Shown one piece after another: positions 54,181 through 63,240 of a DNA stretch of 64,000 nt; position 1 is the first letter of the stretch; each line of letters opens with the position of its first letter. Source of the stretch: Variibacter gotjawalensis (GTDB lineage Bacteria; Pseudomonadota; Alphaproteobacteria; Rhizobiales; Xanthobacteraceae); assembly GCF_002355335.1 (NCBI RefSeq), contig NZ_AP014946.1:1379501-1443500 (forward strand), read 5' to 3'. A model generated the notes under the pieces. The model made no database searches and had not been told where the DNA came from. It saw only the letters and a program-made list of their open reading frames with translations. A program made the position numbers and the translations under genes.

Positions 54181-56903
54181 TGCCGCCGCGCATTCCCGTC
54201 GCGACTTATCGCGTTCAACTGACGAAAGACTTCGACTTCGACGCGGCGGCTTCGCTCGTGCCGTATCTGAAAGACCTCGGCATCTCGCATCTCTACGCGT
54301 CGCCGTTTCTCAAAGCGCGCCCTGGTTCGACGCATGGTTATGACATCGTCGACCACAATCAGCTCAATCCAGAACTTGGCGGCGAAGCGGGCTTTGTGCG
54401 CCTCTCCGATGCGCTCGCCGCTGCCGACATGGGCCTGATCCTCGATTTCGTGCCCAACCACATGGGCATCGGCTTGTCCGACAACGCGTGGTGGCTCGAC
54501 GTTCTCGAATGGGGCCAGCAATCGCCTTACGCGGCATCATTCGACATCGACTGGACCGGCCTGCCGCATCGCAACGCGCCCGGGGTTCTGTTGCCGATCC
54601 TCGGCAAGGCTTACGGCGACGTGCTGCGCGACGGCGAAATCGAACTGCGTTACGACGCGGAAACCGGCAGCTTCGCGGCTTGGTACTACGAGCACAAACT
54701 GCCGATCAATCCGCAGCGCTACGGCGAACTCCTCCGCACGCTGGTGACGGCCGCGAGCGCGCACGATATCGAGGCCGGGCAGGCGATGATCACCCTGGCA
54801 CAGCGCTCGCGCGAACGCGAAGCTCCGACCTATGACGACGCCAAAATACTCAAGCGCGATCTCGCCGCGATCCCATACGCGGACGCGATTATCGCGCGCG
54901 GCCTGAGCGAGGCTTACAGCGCCGGCAACGAAACCGGCCGCCTCGCGTTGCATCGCTTGCTGGAGCGCCAAAACTACCGCATCGCTTATTGGCGCGTCGC
55001 GTTCTCTGCGATTAACTATCGCCGCTTCTTCGACATCAACGATCTCGCCGGGCTGCGCGCCGAGCATCCGGCGACGTTCCGCTTGATGCACGGGCTGGTC
55101 GCGCAATTGATCGCGGAGGACCGCCTCCACGGTATTCGCCTCGACCACATCGACGGGCTGCATGATCCGGCGCAATACGCGCGCCGCCTGCGCGAAATGA
55201 TCCGCCGCGTGACCAAAGACCCGCGGCGGAATTTCTACGTCGTCATTGAGAAAATCCTCGGCCACGACGAGCCGTTGCCGCATTTCTCTGGCGTTGCCGG
55301 GACGACCGGCTACGAGCGCCTCAACGTCATCATGCAGGCGTTCCTCGATCTTGCAGGCTTGCCGTCGCTGGAAGAGACGTGGCGCGATTTCACGGGCGAA
55401 CGCGCGACGTTTGTCGCGATGCTGGCCGAAGCCAAGCAGATCGTCATCACGACGATGCTGGCGAGCGAATTCACTGTTCTGGCGCGCGCTTTGTCGCGCA
55501 TCGCTGCCGGCAATCCTGCGACGCGCGATTACACGCTCGACCGCATTCGCGCTGCCCTGCAGGCCTACACGATCGAGTTTCCGGTCTACCGCACCTATAT
55601 CGCGCGCGCGGACGTATCGGACGCCGACCGCATTTTGGTCGACGCCGCTACCGAGCGGGCGCGCGACAAATGGCGCGGACCAGATCCCGAAATCTTCGAT
55701 TTCCTTCGCGACGCCATCACGCTCGATATCGCGACGAAGCCGGGTTACAGCCCGCGCCGGGCGCGCGCTTTCGCGTTGCGCCTGCAGCAATTCACCGGAC
55801 CGCTGATGGCGAAGGCGCTCGAAGATACGACCTTCTATCGCTATCACCGCCTTGTCGCGCTGAACGAAGTCGGCGGCGAGCCCGCGCATCCCGCGACATC
55901 GCTCGACGAATTCCACGCGAATGTCGCGGCGCTGGCGAAGGCTGCGCCGCATGGCATGACCGCGACTGCCACGCACGACACCAAGCGTGGAGAAGACGCG
56001 CGCATGCGCATCCTCGCGTTGTCGGAACTGGCACCGGAATGGCGCGAGCGCGTTCAGACATGGCGTGCGATGAACGAAAGCGTGTGCCGCGAGGCAGGCG
56101 AGCCGTCGCGCGCACACGAGTACATGCTCTATCAGGCGCTCATTGGCGCATGGCCCGACAAGATCGACGCCGATTTCGTCGCCCGCATGGAGGGCTACGC
56201 CGTCAAGGCGATGCGCGAAGGCAAGCAGCAGACGAGCTGGACGAACACGAACGAGACGTACGAGCGCAAGGTCATCGCATTCCTCCATGCGGTCCTCGAT
56301 CGGAAGCGCAGCGCTGCCTTTCTCGACGACTTTGCCGCCTTCGCCGAGCGCACGAGTTTCATCGGCGCGCTGTCGAGCCTCTCGCAGCTGGCGCTTAAGA
56401 TTTTGCTGCCCGGCATTCCGGATTTCTTTCAAGGCACGGAGTTCTGGGACACTTCGCTGGTTGACCCCGATAACCGCCGTGCGGTCGACTACCATCTCCG
56501 CCGCGCGCGTCTCGCAGACGATGCGCCGCCTGCCGATTTCAAAGCGAGCCTCCGCGATGGCTCGCTGAAATTCTGGCTAACGCGGAAGCTTCTGCAAATC
56601 CGCAACGATAGCGCCGATCTTTTCCGCGATGGAACGTACGAGCCTATCGATCTTTCCGAAGAAGCGGGGGACAACGTTGTCGGCTTCAAGCGTTCATCGC
56701 GCCACGGCGAGATCGCGATCGTTGTCGGCCGCCACTTTGCGCAGCTGACGAATGGCGGCAAAGCCCTTCCGCAAGCTTGGAAGGGCGAGACACCGGTAAA
56801 CAGTGCGGAAGATTTGTTGTGGGGCGGGACTCGCGATAGGGAAACCCTGAGTTTCTCTCAGCTTTTCCATCGGTTGCCGGTCGCTGTCCTGCGCATCAAG
56901 TAG
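54180..56903 (+). CDS. treY: malto-oligosyltrehalose synthase
   Basis: A 907-residue GH13 enzyme that isomerises the reducing-end alpha-1,4 bond of maltodextrins to alpha,alpha-1,1. Features are TYRVQLTKDFDFDAAASLVP, HLYASPFLKARPGSTHGYDI, LILDFVPNHMGIG, LHGIRLDHIDGLHDPAQYA, TATATHDTKRGEDARMRI and the C-terminal IPDFFQGTEFWDTSLVDPDN. The ATG at 54180 shares a base with the treZ stop, so the two proteins should be translationally coupled. No treX is present; the amylo-1,6-glucosidase at 57997 could supply linear dextrins (inference). Confidence 0.95.
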   Translation: MPPRIPVATYRVQLTKDFDFDAAASLVPYLKDLGISHLYASPFLKARPGSTHGYDIVDHNQLNPELGGEAGFVRLSDALAAADMGLILDFVPNHMGIGLSDNAWWLDVLEWGQQSPYAASFDIDWTGLPHRNAPGVLLPILGKAYGDVLRDGEIELRYDAETGSFAAWYYEHKLPINPQRYGELLRTLVTAASAHDIEAGQAMITLAQRSREREAPTYDDAKILKRDLAAIPYADAIIARGLSEAYSAGNETGRLALHRLLERQNYRIAYWRVAFSAINYRRFFDINDLAGLRAEHPATFRLMHGLVAQLIAEDRLHGIRLDHIDGLHDPAQYARRLREMIRRVTKDPRRNFYVVIEKILGHDEPLPHFSGVAGTTGYERLNVIMQAFLDLAGLPSLEETWRDFTGERATFVAMLAEAKQIVITTMLASEFTVLARALSRIAAGNPATRDYTLDRIRAALQAYTIEFPVYRTYIARADVSDADRILVDAATERARDKWRGPDPEIFDFLRDAITLDIATKPGYSPRRARAFALRLQQFTGPLMAKALEDTTFYRYHRLVALNEVGGEPAHPATSLDEFHANVAALAKAAPHGMTATATHDTKRGEDARMRILALSELAPEWRERVQTWRAMNESVCREAGEPSRAHEYMLYQALIGAWPDKIDADFVARMEGYAVKAMREGKQQTSWTNTNETYERKVIAFLHAVLDRKRSAAFLDDFAAFAERTSFIGALSSLSQLALKILLPGIPDFFQGTEFWDTSLVDPDNRRAVDYHLRRARLADDAPPADFKASLRDGSLKFWLTRKLLQIRNDSADLFRDGTYEPIDLSEEAGDNVVGFKRSSRHGEIAIVVGRHFAQLTNGGKALPQAWKGETPVNSAEDLLWGGTRDRETLSFSQLFHRLPVAVLRIK

Positions 56904-56909
56904 CAGCAC

Positions 56910-56935
56910 GGAACCATTATCCCCGCCGCCTCGTT
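56910..56935 (+). promoter_or_regulatory. EcfG-type promoter of the small acidic protein
   Basis: GGAAC at 56910-56914 and CGTT at 56932-56935 are separated by 17 bases. This is a perfect match to the alphaproteobacterial general stress sigma factor consensus GGAAC-N16/17-CGTT. It lies about 34 bases before the ATG of the small acidic gene and on the same strand. Confidence 0.75.
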
Positions 56936-56968
56936 CACCAGAGGCGCAGGTTTGTGCGTGGAGGTGAT

Positions 56969-57205
56969 ATGATCCAACGAGACAAGGCTACAAAGCCCGA
57001 AGCCGACAACGACGACGATCTCTCGATCGTGCCGGCGGAAAAGGACGTCGACGTGAGCGCGTCGGGTGACGAAGAGACCGAAGATGGCCTCAACGAACTC
57101 GACGAAGAGACTCGGCGCGGTGCCGAAGACATTCCGGCCGGCGAACGCAAACATCGCGACGTTCCCGTATTCGAGCGCGCGGAGCGAGATCGCGACGACG
57201 GCTGA
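56969..57205 (+). CDS. small, highly acidic protein of unknown function
   Basis: A 78-residue protein beginning MIQRDKATKPEADNDDDLSI. Well over a third of its residues are charged, mostly Asp and Glu, with no hydrophobic core, so it is probably intrinsically disordered. ATG 56969 has GGAGG five bases upstream. It is preceded by a perfect EcfG-type promoter. Its stop is separated by one base from the stop of the convergent exonuclease III gene, and no terminator lies between. No family was recognised; small charged proteins are common in general stress regulons. Confidence 0.72.
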   Translation: MIQRDKATKPEADNDDDLSIVPAEKDVDVSASGDEETEDGLNELDEETRRGAEDIPAGERKHRDVPVFERAERDRDDG

Positions 57206-57206
57206 C

Positions 57207-57977
57207 TTATTTCAGCGTGATCCACGCCGGTGCGTGGTCGCTTGCATTGTCGAGCCCGCGGATCGCGCGATCGACATCGGCTTTCTTTAGCCGCTGCGCG
57301 ACATCGGGGCTCAGCAGAAAATGGTCGAGCCGCAGCCCATCGTCGCGCTCGTAGCGGTTCCGCCAGTAGGTCCAGAATGTATAGATCCGCTTATCCGGAT
57401 TGACCGCACGGAGCGCGTCTGTCCAACCCTGCGCGACCAGTCGCTCGAATGCTTTGCGCGGCTCCGGCTGGATCAGCGCGTCATCGTTCCATGACTTTGT
57501 CGGATAGATGTCGATCTCTGTGGGCGCCACGTTGAAGTCGCCGGCAATGATTACGGGCGCGCCTGTCTTCAGAAGAGCCGCGGCGTGCGTATGTAGCCGC
57601 TTCATCCACGCCAGTTTGTATTTGAATTTGGGGCCTGGTTGCGGATTGCCGTTCGGCGCGTAAACGCACGCAATGAGGACGCCATCGACAGCCGCTTCGA
57701 TGTAGCGGCTTTGCTTGTCGCTCGCATCGCCGGGCAACCGGTTTTGCGTCACGACGGGCTTATGCTTGCGCGCCAATATGGCGACGCCGTTCCAGGATTT
57801 CTGCCCGGCCCAAACTGCTTCGTATCCGGCCGCACGCAAGGCTTCGTCCGGGAACTGCTTCTGCTCGGCCTTGAGCTCCTGCAGACATACGACATCCGGC
57901 TTCGCCGCCTTCAGCCACGCAAGCAAATTCGTCAAACGCTTGTTGATGTTGTTGATGTTGAACGTCGCGACCTTCAT
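57207..57977 (-). CDS. xthA: exodeoxyribonuclease III (AP endonuclease)
   Basis: A 256-residue EEP-fold DNA-repair nuclease that cuts at abasic sites and removes 3' blocking groups. It begins MKVATFNINNINKRLTNLLA and contains VVCLQELKAEQKQFP (metal Glu), CVYAPNGNPQPGPKFKYKL, VIIAGDFNVAPTEIDIY, RLDHFLLS and the catalytic NASDHAPAWITLK. It lies 19 bases after the amylo-1,6-glucosidase gene on the same strand, so it is probably read from the EcfG-type promoter at 61344. Confidence 0.94.
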   Translation of the reverse strand: MKVATFNINNINKRLTNLLAWLKAAKPDVVCLQELKAEQKQFPDEALRAAGYEAVWAGQKSWNGVAILARKHKPVVTQNRLPGDASDKQSRYIEAAVDGVLIACVYAPNGNPQPGPKFKYKLAWMKRLHTHAAALLKTGAPVIIAGDFNVAPTEIDIYPTKSWNDDALIQPEPRKAFERLVAQGWTDALRAVNPDKRIYTFWTYWRNRYERDDGLRLDHFLLSPDVAQRLKKADVDRAIRGLDNASDHAPAWITLK

Positions 57978-57996
57978 GGCCGCGACAATAGCACGG

Positions 57997-60192
57997 CTAC
58001 GACTGCGCGAACGATGTCGTCAAGATGCGGACATCGCCGTCCGTCCTGCCAAGCTCGACCGATACGCGATCTGCATGCCGACGGACGATGAGATCGACTT
58101 TCGCAGTTCCGACTTGCAGGTTTCGAACGACCGCGTGATCGATGAAGCTCGGCAGACACGGATTGCGCAACTCGATTTCGCGTCGCCACGGATTGAACGA
58201 CAAGCCGAGGCTCGCCTGAAACAGTGCCAGCGGTGTCGCCGCTGCCCATGCTTGCGGCGAGCAAGCGACCGGGTAGAGCGTCGGCCCCTGCTTCGGCACG
58301 CGGCGGAAGCCGCAGAACAATTCCGGCAGGCGCTGCAGGTCCATGTAAGCGGCCGCGTCGAACATGCCGCGGAACACCGGTTCGAGCAGATGCGAGAAGC
58401 CATAACGCGCGAGACCGAGCGCGATCAGCGCGTTGTCGTGCGGCCAGACCGAGCCGTTGTGATACGACATCGGATTGTAAAGCGCTTCGCCGACCGGGAT
58501 CGTGCGAATGCCCCAACCGCTGAAGAAGCGCGGCGAGAGAAAATCTTTCGCAATCACTGCCGCGCGATCCGGACGCGCGAGACCGCAGAACAGAAGATGC
58601 CCCGCGTTGGAGCTGCGCACCTTGCATTGCGCCTTCGCGCCGTCGATCGCAATGGCATAGCTCTGAATATCCTCGCACCAGAATTTCGCTTCGACCGTCT
58701 CGGCGGTCGCGTGCGCCTCGGCGCTCAGCTTCGCGGCAAACTCCGCGTCGCCGAGCAACTTGGCGCATTTCGCCGCGAGGCGCTTGGCCTCGACAACATA
58801 ACCTTGAACTTCGGAAAGCGCGATCGGCCCCTTCGCCATGCTGCCGTCGGCGTGAAAGATCGAATCTTGCGAATCCTTCCAGCCTTGATTGGCGAGACCT
58901 TCCTCGGTCGCGCGCGCGTATTCGATCAGGCCGTCGCCATCGATATCGCCATAAGTGTCGATCCAAGCGAGGCCCGCGCGAACATGCGGCCACAAGCGGC
59001 GCACCGTCTCCATGTCGCCGGTCCGCTCGGCATAGAGGCCCACGAGCATGACGAATAGCGGCGTCGAATCGACGCTGCCGTAATAAAGACCGAACGGGAT
59101 CTCGTTGAGGGCGGCCATTTCGCCGGCGCGCATCTCGTGCAGGATCTTGCCAGGTTGTGCGTCGGCAGCCGGATCGTTTCGCGTCGCTTGGAATGCGGCC
59201 AAGCGATTGAGCACACCGCGCGCGATCGAAGGATCGAACCACAGCATCGCGATCGCCGTGATGATTCCGTCGCGGCCGAATGTCGTCGAATACCAAGGGA
59301 TGCCGGCGTAAGGGTAGGGCCCTTGCGGCGTCGGCGTCATCAGCATGTCGAGATCGGCGATCGACCGCGACAACACCTTGTTGAGCATCTCGTTCGATGT
59401 CTCGATCGTCGTGCGCTCACGCGCGAGCGCATTGGACTCGCGGAGCGTCGAACGGAGCCCGCCCAAGAACGATGGTTGCTCCGGCGCTTTGTCCTCGATG
59501 CAGGCAATCACGACGAAGATGACACGCCGCTCTTCCGGATCTACATTGAAGCTGTAGACCGCGCGGGTCTGCGTGATCGTGTTCGGCGCCGGATCGAACG
59601 CGATCGACGTTTTGCGCGGCGCATGATCGAGGCCGAGATAATTGAGAATCACAGTCTGATCGTCGGCCCGCTTAGCGACCACGCGGCCGCGCCGCTTGCG
59701 CCGCATGCCGCGAACTTCGAAAATATCGGCAAAGTCGCTGCTGTAGTCGAAACTCAACTCGCAGCGCGTCGGCGCGCTCGCGTAGTTCCGCACGCTGAAG
59801 CGCGCATAAACCAAGCCTTCGCGAAGAAAAATGGTGCGGCGGATGTGCAGCGTGTCCTTCTGCAGCAACAACCGTTCGCCGGCGAACATGTCCGGATTGG
59901 TTAGATCGACATTCAGGATCGTGTTGTCGTCGCGCACATTCGATCCGAGCACCAACGGCTGCTCCCCGTTGATGGAGAGATCGAAGCGCGAAAGAAAACG
60001 CGTGCCGTTGTGAAAAACGCCGTCCGGGCCGCCCGGAACGGCGCCGATGTCACCATGGCTGTCGAATACGACAAATGTCTCCCCGCTCTTCAAAGTCCGG
60101 CGGGGGCGCGTCGAGGAGCCATCCGCCGGAATGTAGAACGGAGTTTCGAGATTTTGTTCGACCAGCGTCGGAGTCGTAGCTTCTTGCTTCAT
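57997..60192 (-). CDS. amylo-alpha-1,6-glucosidase / glycogen-debranching-type protein
   Basis: A 731-residue two-domain protein. The N-terminal domain (residues about 30-230) matches the glycogen debranching N-terminal family: GPDGVFHNGTRFLSRFDLSI, ERLLLQKDTLHIRRTIF. The (alpha/alpha)6-barrel follows with PYAGIPWYSTTFGRDGIITA, FGLYYGSVDSTPLFVMLVGL, GLIEYARATEEGLANQGWKD and YNPMSYHNGSVWPHDNALIA. The acidic residues in FGRDG and SVWPHDN are the likely active-site region. It may remove branches from glycogen or process another glucoside. It lies 23 bases downstream of the glycosyltransferase gene, in one operon with xthA. Confidence 0.9.
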   Translation of the reverse strand: MKQEATTPTLVEQNLETPFYIPADGSSTRPRRTLKSGETFVVFDSHGDIGAVPGGPDGVFHNGTRFLSRFDLSINGEQPLVLGSNVRDDNTILNVDLTNPDMFAGERLLLQKDTLHIRRTIFLREGLVYARFSVRNYASAPTRCELSFDYSSDFADIFEVRGMRRKRRGRVVAKRADDQTVILNYLGLDHAPRKTSIAFDPAPNTITQTRAVYSFNVDPEERRVIFVVIACIEDKAPEQPSFLGGLRSTLRESNALARERTTIETSNEMLNKVLSRSIADLDMLMTPTPQGPYPYAGIPWYSTTFGRDGIITAIAMLWFDPSIARGVLNRLAAFQATRNDPAADAQPGKILHEMRAGEMAALNEIPFGLYYGSVDSTPLFVMLVGLYAERTGDMETVRRLWPHVRAGLAWIDTYGDIDGDGLIEYARATEEGLANQGWKDSQDSIFHADGSMAKGPIALSEVQGYVVEAKRLAAKCAKLLGDAEFAAKLSAEAHATAETVEAKFWCEDIQSYAIAIDGAKAQCKVRSSNAGHLLFCGLARPDRAAVIAKDFLSPRFFSGWGIRTIPVGEALYNPMSYHNGSVWPHDNALIALGLARYGFSHLLEPVFRGMFDAAAYMDLQRLPELFCGFRRVPKQGPTLYPVACSPQAWAAATPLALFQASLGLSFNPWRREIELRNPCLPSFIDHAVVRNLQVGTAKVDLIVRRHADRVSVELGRTDGDVRILTTSFAQS

Positions 60193-60215
60193 TCACGCCT
60201 CGATGATTCGTTGCG

Positions 60216-61316
60216 TTATGAAGTTGCGAGCCTAACCCCATTCGTCGCCGACATGTGTTTTTTATAGCTCGGCTTCTCGCTCTGCCCGGCTTCTGCAAGC
60301 ATGCGCTTGTAAAGACTGACATAGTCCTTTGCCATACGCGCCGCCGTGAAGCGCTCTTCGAAACGCTTGCGGATGACGCGGCGATCGAGCGCGAGCGCCT
60401 TCGGCACCGCCGCGACGGCTTCGTCCATCGTGTCGACGATCATGCCGGTGACGCCGTCCTCAAGAATTTCCGGCACCGATGCGCAGCGCATTGCGACGAC
60501 CGGCGTGCCGCAGGCCATCGCCTCGATCATCACAAGGCCGAATGGCTCCGGCCAATCGATCGGGAAGAGTAGAGCAGCCGCTTCGTTGAGGAATTTCGAT
60601 TTCTGCTGCTCGTTGATCTCGCCGATGAATTCGACACCAGGCCCGTCGAGCAATGGCTCGATCGTCGTTTCGAAGTATTTTCGGTCGACGCGGTCGACCT
60701 TCGCGGCGATTTTCAGCGGAATGCCGGCGCGGCGCGCGATCTCGATCGCACGATCCGGTCGCTTTTCCGGAGATATACGTCCAACGAATGCCAAATATCC
60801 GCCTGCGGGATCGAACGACGGCTTCAGCATGTCGGCCGGCAGACCGTGCTGCACAGTCTCGACATAATTCGCGTGCGGGATCGGTTTGCGTTGATGCTGC
60901 GAAATCGACACCAATGGCATACGGTTGAAACCGACGTACAGCGGCACAAGATCCGGCAGATCCTGCCGACCATGTAGCGTCGTCACCGTGACGTGCGGCG
61001 TGTGATGGAAAAGCGGAAAGTGAAATTGATCAATGTGGAAGTGAAGGATGTCGAAATCTTCGGCCTGTTCGCGCACACGATCGAGCATCAACATGTAGTA
61101 GGAGATCGGATCGCGAACTCCTGGCTCCAGACGCAGCGCACGCGCCGCACAGCTGACCAAATTCGCTGATGTGATCGAGTCTCCGCTCGCAAAGAGCGTC
61201 ACGTCATGTCCCTGTCGCACAAGTTCTTCGGTGAGATAGGAAACGATACGCTCAGTACCACCGTAGAGTCGCGGCGGTACGCTTTCCATCAAAGGCGCGA
61301 TCTGCGCGATTTTCAT
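60216..61316 (-). CDS. GT4-family glycosyltransferase
   Basis: A 366-residue retaining glycosyltransferase with two Rossmann-like domains. The N-terminal glycine-rich loop is PPRLYGGTERIVSYLTEEL, the inter-domain part YLAFVGRISPEKRPDRAIEI, and the C-terminal E-x7-E motif PEPFGLVMIEAMACGTPVVA. No signal peptide or membrane segment is seen. The start ATG 61316 follows AGGAGGGTG, and the EcfG-type promoter lies just upstream. Being the first gene of an operon with amylo-1,6-glucosidase and near treYZ suggests a storage or osmoprotectant glucan role (inference); donor and acceptor are unknown. Confidence 0.88.
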   Translation of the reverse strand: MKIAQIAPLMESVPPRLYGGTERIVSYLTEELVRQGHDVTLFASGDSITSANLVSCAARALRLEPGVRDPISYYMLMLDRVREQAEDFDILHFHIDQFHFPLFHHTPHVTVTTLHGRQDLPDLVPLYVGFNRMPLVSISQHQRKPIPHANYVETVQHGLPADMLKPSFDPAGGYLAFVGRISPEKRPDRAIEIARRAGIPLKIAAKVDRVDRKYFETTIEPLLDGPGVEFIGEINEQQKSKFLNEAAALLFPIDWPEPFGLVMIEAMACGTPVVAMRCASVPEILEDGVTGMIVDTMDEAVAAVPKALALDRRVIRKRFEERFTAARMAKDYVSLYKRMLAEAGQSEKPSYKKHMSATNGVRLATS

Positions 61317-61343
61317 TGAAACACCCTCCTGCGTTCGTACACG

Positions 61344-61368
61344 AACGGCGCGGGGCTAACAAAGTTCC
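61344..61368 (-). promoter_or_regulatory. EcfG-type promoter of the glycosyltransferase operon
   Basis: On the minus strand GGAAC (61368-61364) and CGTT (61347-61344) are separated by exactly 16 bases. This is a perfect match to GGAAC-N16/17-CGTT. It lies 28 bases upstream of the glycosyltransferase ATG, leaving a leader of about 20 bases that includes a strong AGGAGGG ribosome-binding site. Confidence 0.75.
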
Positions 61369-61397
61369 GCATCGCAGCATCGTTGGTGAAATTGATC

Positions 61398-61422
61398 GGA
61401 ACCATCGCGCCGAAGCACGCTT
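61398..61422 (+). promoter_or_regulatory. partial EcfG-like promoter upstream of the PRC-barrel gene
   Basis: A perfect GGAAC at 61398-61402 is followed after 16 bases by GCTT rather than CGTT. It is on the correct strand, about 40 bases before the PRC-barrel ATG. The -35 match and the neighbouring perfect site on the other strand make it worth listing, but the -10 is imperfect. Confidence 0.35.
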
Positions 61423-61462
61423 ACCAACCGGGAGCGTGCGGCCTGCACTACGGAGAAACGAG

Positions 61463-61966
61463 ATGATTTTGGGCGCTTCTCGCACCCCGCACATCGCAAT
61501 GATGCTTGTTGTCGCGCTCTTCAGCGGCGCTACGATGACGAACACGGCAACTGCACAAAATCCGAGCGACGAGAACGCACCTGCGACGACGGCGACAACG
61601 CCGACAACTCCGCCTGAAGTGCCGCGCACAGATCCGATACCGCCAGCCGTCGTCAAAGCAGTGCTCGGCAGCGAAGTGCGCAGCGTCGCGGGCGAAAGCA
61701 TGGGGCGCGTCGTCGATGTCATCGTCGATCAAGCCGGCCAAGTGCGTTCCGCCGTGATCGATTTCGGCGGTTTCCTTGGTGTCGGCAGCCGGCAGATCGC
61801 CGTCGAGTGGAGTTTGTTGCGTTTCAGCGTCGGAAACATCGAGCCGATCAGCGTCGAGCTGACCAAGGCACAGGTGCGAGAAGCGCCTGAATACAAACCG
61901 GGAAAACCGATCGTCATTCTCGGCGCTCGCGCTCGTCCAGCGCCGGAAGCTGAGAAGCGAGACTAG
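61463..61966 (+). CDS. exported PRC-barrel domain protein
   Basis: A 167-residue protein. The start ATG 61463 has GGAGAAACG upstream and gives a signal peptide (HIAMMLVVALFSGATMT, ending near ATAQN). A Pro/Thr-rich linker (PATTATTPTTPPEVP) follows. The PRC-barrel runs from VLGSEVRSVAGESMGRVVDV through VRSAVIDFGGFLGVGSRQIA to the end. Exported PRC-barrel proteins of this kind are common in Rhizobiales and often stress-induced; the molecular role is unknown. It is divergent from the glycosyltransferase operon, and the MFS gene follows nine bases on. Confidence 0.82.
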   Translation: MILGASRTPHIAMMLVVALFSGATMTNTATAQNPSDENAPATTATTPTTPPEVPRTDPIPPAVVKAVLGSEVRSVAGESMGRVVDVIVDQAGQVRSAVIDFGGFLGVGSRQIAVEWSLLRFSVGNIEPISVELTKAQVREAPEYKPGKPIVILGARARPAPEAEKRD

Positions 61967-61974
61967 GGGCGAGT

Positions 61975-63228
61975 GTGGCGATTGCGGAGCGCACGGACAT
62001 AGCAGCACGCGAAACGGCATCGCCAAGCCCGCCATCGCAGAGCCAACGCGGGCTCGATTGGTTTGTCTTTTCGGTCGCGGATATCCAAACCGGCTTCGGT
62101 CCGTTCATCGTTGTCTATCTGACGACGCAGAAGTGGACGCAAACCGACATTGGTTGGATTCTGACAATCGGCGCAATTGCCGGATTGCTCTTTCAAATTC
62201 CCGGCGGTGCGCTCGTCGATTGGGTACGGAATGAGCGTGCGGCGGCCGCCGGCGGTGTCGTCAGCATATGTTTCGCCGCTCTGCTCATCGCACTCTCTCC
62301 AGTCTTCTTCATCGTCGTCATCGCGCGTGTCATTCACGCGGCGGGAAGCTGCATCCTTGGGCCCGCGCTTGCGGCGATTAGTCTCGGCCTCGTCGGGCAT
62401 GCGCGGGCCGGCGAGCGTCTCGGCCGCAACGCGCGCTTCGCCGCGATCGGAAACGGGCTGTCGGCCGCCGTGATGGGGGCGCTCGGCTACTATGTGTCGA
62501 GCGGCTCGGTGCTTTTCGTCACGGCATTGCTCGCAATTCCGGCGCTGATCGCGCTGTCCTTCATTCGCAGTCACGAAATCAATCCCATCGCGGCGCATGG
62601 CGGGTCCACTCCGCCGCAGGATCAAGGTTTTCGCGCGGGCGTCGATGTAATGCTGCGCAACAAGCCGCTCATCATTCTCGCCGTTTGTATCGCGCTGTTT
62701 CAGCTCGCGAATGCCAGCATGCTGCCGCTCGTCGCGACGTCGATGACGCGGCGCCTGCCGGATTGGGCGCCTGCGCTGATCGCAGCGTGTATCGTACTTC
62801 CGCAGCTCGTCGTCGCGGCGTTTTCGCCATGGGTCGGCCGCCAAGCGCAAGCGATCGGACGCAAGCCGTTGCTGCTGGTCGGTTTTCTCGCGCTTCCCAT
62901 TCGCGGGCTGCTCCTCGCGCTGGTGTCTGATCCGATACTCGTTATCGCCATTCAGATTTTCGACGCGGTTTCCGCTGCAATCTTCGGCGTGCTGACGCCG
63001 CTCATCATCGCCGACGTGACGCGCGGCACCGGGCGATTCAATCTTGCGCAAGGCGTTGTCGGCACTGCGGTCGGCATCGGCGCATCGTTGAGTGGCGTGC
63101 TCGCCGGATATTCTGCCGATCACATCGGCAATCCGCTGACATTTATCGGCATGGCGGGCATCGGCGTATTCGGACTGCTCGCGATTTGGGCATTCATGCC
63201 GGAGACTCGAGAGTTGCACTCAGCGTAA
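61975..63228 (+). CDS. MFS transporter
   Basis: A 417-residue major facilitator with about twelve hydrophobic segments. The N-terminal part reads LDWFVFSVADIQTGFGPFIV and LLFQIPGGALVDWVRNERAA, the latter holding the loop 2-3 motif region (G-x-x-x-D-x-x-x). The sequence of the second half includes WVGRQAQAIGRKPLLLVGFL, the repeated motif in loop 8-9. The start is GTG 61975, nine bases after the PRC-barrel stop, so the genes are probably co-transcribed. The substrate is unknown. Confidence 0.85.
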   Translation: MAIAERTDIAARETASPSPPSQSQRGLDWFVFSVADIQTGFGPFIVVYLTTQKWTQTDIGWILTIGAIAGLLFQIPGGALVDWVRNERAAAAGGVVSICFAALLIALSPVFFIVVIARVIHAAGSCILGPALAAISLGLVGHARAGERLGRNARFAAIGNGLSAAVMGALGYYVSSGSVLFVTALLAIPALIALSFIRSHEINPIAAHGGSTPPQDQGFRAGVDVMLRNKPLIILAVCIALFQLANASMLPLVATSMTRRLPDWAPALIAACIVLPQLVVAAFSPWVGRQAQAIGRKPLLLVGFLALPIRGLLLALVSDPILVIAIQIFDAVSAAIFGVLTPLIIADVTRGTGRFNLAQGVVGTAVGIGASLSGVLAGYSADHIGNPLTFIGMAGIGVFGLLAIWAFMPETRELHSA

Positions 63229-63240
63229 AGCTGCCACGCA

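Noticed and set aside
54537-56495. 652-residue minus-strand frame opposite treY
   Set aside because: treY is unambiguous in the other direction; this frame has only shadow-type composition.
60193-60215. Separate promoter for the amylo-1,6-glucosidase gene
   Set aside because: The gap to the glycosyltransferase stop is only 23 bases and holds no promoter-like sequence; one operon is simpler.
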